Source of the DNA: DAOTXK01 sp034435395
Lineage (GTDB): Bacteria; Chloroflexota; Anaerolineae; Aggregatilineales; Ch27
Reading direction: 5' to 3'
Assembly: GCA_034435395.1 (NCBI GenBank)
Contig: DAOTXK010000033.1
Location: forward strand, 1 to 15,192
Length of the DNA: 15,192 nt
Shown here: piece after piece, positions 12,177-15,192 of the stretch
Layout of the letters: every line of letters begins with the position of its first letter
Position numbering within the stretch: position 1 is the first letter of the stretch
Notes under the pieces: generated by a model
Databases searched by the model: none
What the model was told of the DNA's origin: nothing
The model's input: only the letters and a program-made list of their open reading frames with translations
Position numbers and translations under genes: made by a program

Positions 12177-13639
12177 ACCTGTTCCGACGGCTGCATGATC
12201 CGTCGCTGCCGTATGTGCGGTTGAGCTTCCGCCAGGAAGTGCTGCACGTGGTGGTGGCCATCATGGAAGCGTTGTGGATGGCCCCCTGGTTCGCCGTCAT
12301 TCTTGCTGGGGCGCGGGCGCTTTCCCCCTATTCACTGATCCTGTACGTGATCGGGAATATCCTCGTGGCGCTGTGGATTGTCCGGCTGCTGGACGCCTGG
12401 GGGATGTTCGAGGGTCTGCGCCAGGTTGTTTTCCTCAGCGCCCTGGTGATGGTGATCCTGGGGGCGGTCGGGGTGGTTTTCCCCCCACCGCCAGAAATGG
12501 CCGCCGCGCCGCCCGGCAGCGAGCGCGTCAGCCCGGTAACGCCGATCACGGTGCCGCCAGCCCTGCCGGTCCTGATTTTGCTGAGCATCGTGTGGTGGCG
12601 CGGCCTGCGGCTGGCCATTGTCCCGCCGACGCCGACGCGGGTGGCGTTTGGGATGCGGCTGGGCATTCTGTTTTTTTTCGGCGTGGCGCTGCTGCCGGAC
12701 GCTCAGGCGGTGACGCTGGTGGCGCTGCCGCCATTCTTTTTCTTCGGCCTGCTGGCGGTCAGCCTGGCTCGGGCGACCTCGCTGCGGGAGAGCGGTGGGC
12801 AGGCGGCGCTGTTCGGGGCGCGATGGGGATTTTTTATGGCGTGGGCAACCTTTGCCGTCACGGTGGTCGGCTTCGGGGCGGCGGCGATGCTGGCCGGGGT
12901 AGGCCCGGAGGCCTTTGCCCAGGTCATCCAGCCAATCCTGGCGGTCGTGATCGTGGTGTTCACCATTCTGATGATACCGGTGTTGCTGATCGCGCAGGCG
13001 ATCATCGAAGCCCTGTTCAGCGTGTTGGGCGACATTCAATTCATGGGGAATCTCATCCAGACGCCGGAGATCGGCTTTGAGCAGGGCGATCCGCAGCAGG
13101 TGAACCGCCTGGCGGAACTGGTGGAAGGGCTGAGGCAGTTTATCGACCAGATCGGCGGGGTTCAGACGTGCATCACCGCCCTGGTCGTGCTGGTCGTGGT
13201 CGGCGTGATTCTGCTGACGCTGCGGCGGCATCAGCGCGCGGCTCTGGCCCCGGACGAGGAGCGCGAAGACCTGGAGGGGGATGCGTTGGGAGGCCTGCGG
13301 CAGATGGTGCGGCGGGGCTGGCAGGCGCTCAACAGCGCGTTGAATGCGGTGGCGCAGTATGGCCTGGGCCGCAACTTATTCGCCGCCCTGACCATCCGCC
13401 GCATTTACGCCCAGATGGCCCGGCTGGCGGGCGAGGAGGGCTATCCCCGCGCCGCGTCCCAGACGCCTTACGAATACCAACACCTGCTCCAGGAGGCCTT
13501 TCCGGCGGTGGGGGCGGAGATCGGCCTCATCACCGAAGCCTATGTACGGGTCCACTATGGCGAGGTCCCGGAAAGCGAGGAGGCCCTGCAACAGGTCGTG
13601 GCGGCCTGGAATACGCTCAAGGTCCGGTCTGCCTGGTAA
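12170..13639 (+). CDS. Multi-helix membrane protein with C-terminal DUF4129 domain
   Basis: A 489-residue protein. The first ~345 residues carry about eight or nine hydrophobic helices, with a Pro/Ala-rich loop near 103-125 (PPPPEMAAAPPGSERV). After a charged linker (RRHQRAALAPDEEREDLEG) the C-terminal part (about 405-475) holds the DUF4129 pattern: RRIYAQMARLAGEEGYPR, TPYEYQHLL, then ITEAYVRVHYGE. In TgpA-type proteins DUF4129 follows a transglutaminase core; that core, with its Cys-His-Asp triad, is absent here. The ATG at 12170 lies inside the last codons of the DUF58 gene (7-bp overlap) with GGGAG just upstream. It is the last gene of the operon and convergent with the TPR gene across a 91-bp gap that shows no strong terminator. 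It probably is the membrane partner or target of the MoxR/DUF58 pair. Confidence 0.92.
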   Translation: MVNLFRRLHDPSLPYVRLSFRQEVLHVVVAIMEALWMAPWFAVILAGARALSPYSLILYVIGNILVALWIVRLLDAWGMFEGLRQVVFLSALVMVILGAVGVVFPPPPEMAAAPPGSERVSPVTPITVPPALPVLILLSIVWWRGLRLAIVPPTPTRVAFGMRLGILFFFGVALLPDAQAVTLVALPPFFFFGLLAVSLARATSLRESGGQAALFGARWGFFMAWATFAVTVVGFGAAAMLAGVGPEAFAQVIQPILAVVIVVFTILMIPVLLIAQAIIEALFSVLGDIQFMGNLIQTPEIGFEQGDPQQVNRLAELVEGLRQFIDQIGGVQTCITALVVLVVVGVILLTLRRHQRAALAPDEEREDLEGDALGGLRQMVRRGWQALNSALNAVAQYGLGRNLFAALTIRRIYAQMARLAGEEGYPRAASQTPYEYQHLLQEAFPAVGAEIGLITEAYVRVHYGEVPESEEALQQVVAAWNTLKVRSAW

Positions 13640-13730
13640 CACCGGTGAGCGGGGCGGCTGGACCGGCGCGACCATCGTGGGGGCCGGGGCCTGCCAGCGG
13701 TTGCGTAAGGCGCGAAGGTGGGGAGGCCCG

Positions 13731-14918
13731 CTAACCGGCTTCCGCCGTGATTTCGTCCAGGTACCGGATCGTGTCCGGGAGGAAGGGGTAGCTGTAGACA
13801 GCGCCCCATAGCCGCACCCATTCGTACTCACGGCGGGCTTCTGGCAGGTTCCCCTGGGCCTGTTGGATGCGCCCCCGCCAGTAGTGCCGGGAGCCGGATT
13901 CTTCCTGCGCCAGCGCCTGATCGATGTCCCGCAACGCATCCCGGTAGGACTCGCGCGCAAACCACACACGGGCCCGGTATTCGTAGGCCGTGGCCCGCAG
14001 GCTGCCGCTCAGAGTTTCCGGGAAGTTGCCCGTCAGGAGGCTCAGGGCCTGGTTCATGGCTGCCGTGTACGCCTCCTCGTTGACTGGGTTCGCGCCATCG
14101 ACCAGCGCCTGCGCCTTAAGCAGCCGCAAATCGTTTCGTCCAGGGCTTTCTTCGAGCAGGCGGTCCAGGTCTTCGATGGCTTCGCCAAAACGGCCCGCCC
14201 GGTAAGCGGCTATGGCGCGCCCTTCGCGGGCGGCGGCGTTGGTCTCGTCAATGTGCAGGATGGTGCTGTAGTCCGCCTGAGCCAGCGAGAACAGGTTGCG
14301 CCGCAGGTAAAGCTCGGCCCGCGCCATATAAGCCGGGACCTGCTCCGGCAGCTTTTCTTCCGTGTTAACCGCCCGGCTGTACGCCTCGATGGCCAGGTCG
14401 AAGTTGCCTTCCAGGGTGCGCGCCTCGCCCAGCAGAGTCCAGCCTTTAATGCTGCCCGGATAGATGAAGAGATAACTCTGCAGGTGCAGCACAGACAGCC
14501 CGTAATCGCCGCGCGCCGTGTCAGCCCGCGCCTGGAGCAGGTAGGCTTCTTCGGCGGTGGGGTCGATGCTCAGCGCTATGAAGGCGTCCTGCTGCGCTTC
14601 GGCGGGCTGCCCCCGGGCCAGATTCAGTTCGCCGCGCAGAATCCACAGGTTGACATCGCCGGGGTTGGTCAACAGCCCATCAGCCAGCGCTTCCGCTGCC
14701 CCGCTGAGGTCGTTGACGGCCAGGGCGTTGCGGACCAGGATGTAGTAGGGCAGGCGCAGCTCCCGGTCGAGCCGCAGCGCTTCGTCGGCGGCCTCGTTGG
14801 AATCGCGGTATTGGCCCGTGGCCGCGTAGACATAAGCCAGCCCGGCCTGAATGACCGCCTCATTTCTGGCGCGTTCGGTCTCCCGGAGTTCTTCCAGACG
14901 CCCCATCGCTTCCTGCAA
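13731..14918 (-). CDS. Tetratricopeptide (TPR) repeat protein, 3' part of an interrupted frame
   Basis: A run of about nine TPR-type helix pairs with the usual Ala/Gly/Tyr spacing, for example GLAYVYAATGQYRDSNEAADEA residues followed by units around GELNLARGQPAEA, ARADTARGDYGLS, GEARTLEGNFDLA, RAIAAYRAGRFGEA and RGRIQQAQGNLPEA. TPR arrays bind protein partners; no enzyme domain is visible. The 395-residue frame given here begins at a TTG (14918) with no good ribosome site; an ATG at 14906 with AGGA nearby is another option. However, TPR-like sequence continues upstream in the same frame to an in-frame TAA at 15042-15044 and then on to the window edge. The natural gene is therefore probably longer and interrupted. 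It lies convergent to the MoxR operon; a shared role is possible but not shown. Confidence 0.85.
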   Translation of the reverse strand: MQEAMGRLEELRETERARNEAVIQAGLAYVYAATGQYRDSNEAADEALRLDRELRLPYYILVRNALAVNDLSGAAEALADGLLTNPGDVNLWILRGELNLARGQPAEAQQDAFIALSIDPTAEEAYLLQARADTARGDYGLSVLHLQSYLFIYPGSIKGWTLLGEARTLEGNFDLAIEAYSRAVNTEEKLPEQVPAYMARAELYLRRNLFSLAQADYSTILHIDETNAAAREGRAIAAYRAGRFGEAIEDLDRLLEESPGRNDLRLLKAQALVDGANPVNEEAYTAAMNQALSLLTGNFPETLSGSLRATAYEYRARVWFARESYRDALRDIDQALAQEESGSRHYWRGRIQQAQGNLPEARREYEWVRLWGAVYSYPFLPDTIRYLDEITAEAG

Positions 14919-15041
14919 GATGCGTTCCGCCCGATCAGTGTCGCCGAGTCCGGTCAGGGCGATAGCTTCGTAATAGTAAGGGATGGCGTTAAATACGGTG
15001 GAGGTGTTGGCGCGCTCGGCGGCCAGGGTGGGCAGGGCGTC

Positions 15042-15192
15042 TTAGTATTCGCCCTGGTCCATGGCGACCACGGCGGCCCGGAGTGGATTGCCGCCCACGC
15101 CGACGCTGGGGTAGATGGGCGTCGGGGTCATTTCCTCTTCCAGGCTGCCCACCGGCAGTTGCGGATCGAGGGTCGGGCTGGGTGTGTACGTC
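15042..15192 (-). pseudogene. 5' fragment of the TPR gene, ended by an in-frame TAA
   Basis: Reading the minus strand in the same frame as the TPR gene, the window edge gives about 49 residues: a Thr/Pro-rich linker (TPSPTLDP, EEEMTPTPIYPSVG) and then NPLRAAVVAMDQGEY, followed by TAA at 15042-15044. Immediately after the stop the frame continues DALPTLAAERANTSTVFNA, the natural second half of a TPR helix pair (GEYxDAL is the standard turn). A single-base change of an E, Q, K or Y codon would restore one continuous protein. The Thr/Pro-rich linker suggests an exported or membrane-tethered protein whose signal segment lies beyond the window. Alternatives are a base-call error, or a real nonsense mutation with restart at 14918 or 14906. 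Confidence 0.65.

Noticed and set aside
13640..13730. Possible terminator between the DUF4129 and TPR genes
   Set aside because: Only 5-bp stems with large loops and no T-run were found.

Overview
This window looks like a chromosomal stretch from a GC-rich bacterium, most probably a member of the Chloroflexota (Anaerolineae-like). That placement is an inference from gene content: a two-helix membrane double-zinc-ribbon protein, a MoxR / DUF58 / DUF4129 operon, a DUF1786 protein, many GTG/TTG starts, and a SAM-I riboswitch in front of metK. I see no rRNA, tRNA, CRISPR array, insertion sequence or phage gene. Thirteen protein genes are supported, plus one fragment broken by a stop codon and running off the right edge.

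Layout. 1-388: no gene; a perfect inverted repeat, then a very good sigma-70 type promoter. 389-1150 (+): membrane double-zinc-ribbon protein. 1243-2055 (-): tandem NUDIX protein with altered catalytic boxes, convergent with the first gene across a strong hairpin. 2293-3392 (+): formate/nitrite-family channel followed closely by a stand-alone Lrp/AsnC ligand-binding (RAM) domain. 3503-3775 (+): GlsB/YeaQ-type small membrane protein behind an ECF-sigma-like promoter. 3789-3948: structured intergenic DNA (hairpin, 15-bp tandem duplication, long interrupted palindrome). 4021-4848 (+): surE. 4921-5268 (-): small acidic orphan. 5489-6634 (-): DUF1786 protein, divergent from metK (7147-8364, +), which has a promoter, SAM-I riboswitch, intrinsic terminator and a second intrinsic terminator at its end. 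8441-9568 (-): histidine-kinase-like protein with the phospho-acceptor His replaced by Asn. 9871-13639 (+): compact MoxR / DUF58 / DUF4129 operon. 13731-15192 (-): TPR protein whose frame carries an internal TAA.

How the genes work together. Only three real units are visible: the channel plus RAM pair; the MoxR-DUF58-DUF4129 operon, a conserved AAA+ chaperone / membrane partner set, here without the transglutaminase that often accompanies it; and metK under SAM feedback. The other genes are single transcription units. The most interesting points are the channel-RAM pairing (reminiscent of AmtB-GlnK), the H-to-N kinase-like protein, the NUDIX protein with one altered and one fully eroded box, the competing stem structures before surE, and the interrupted TPR gene.
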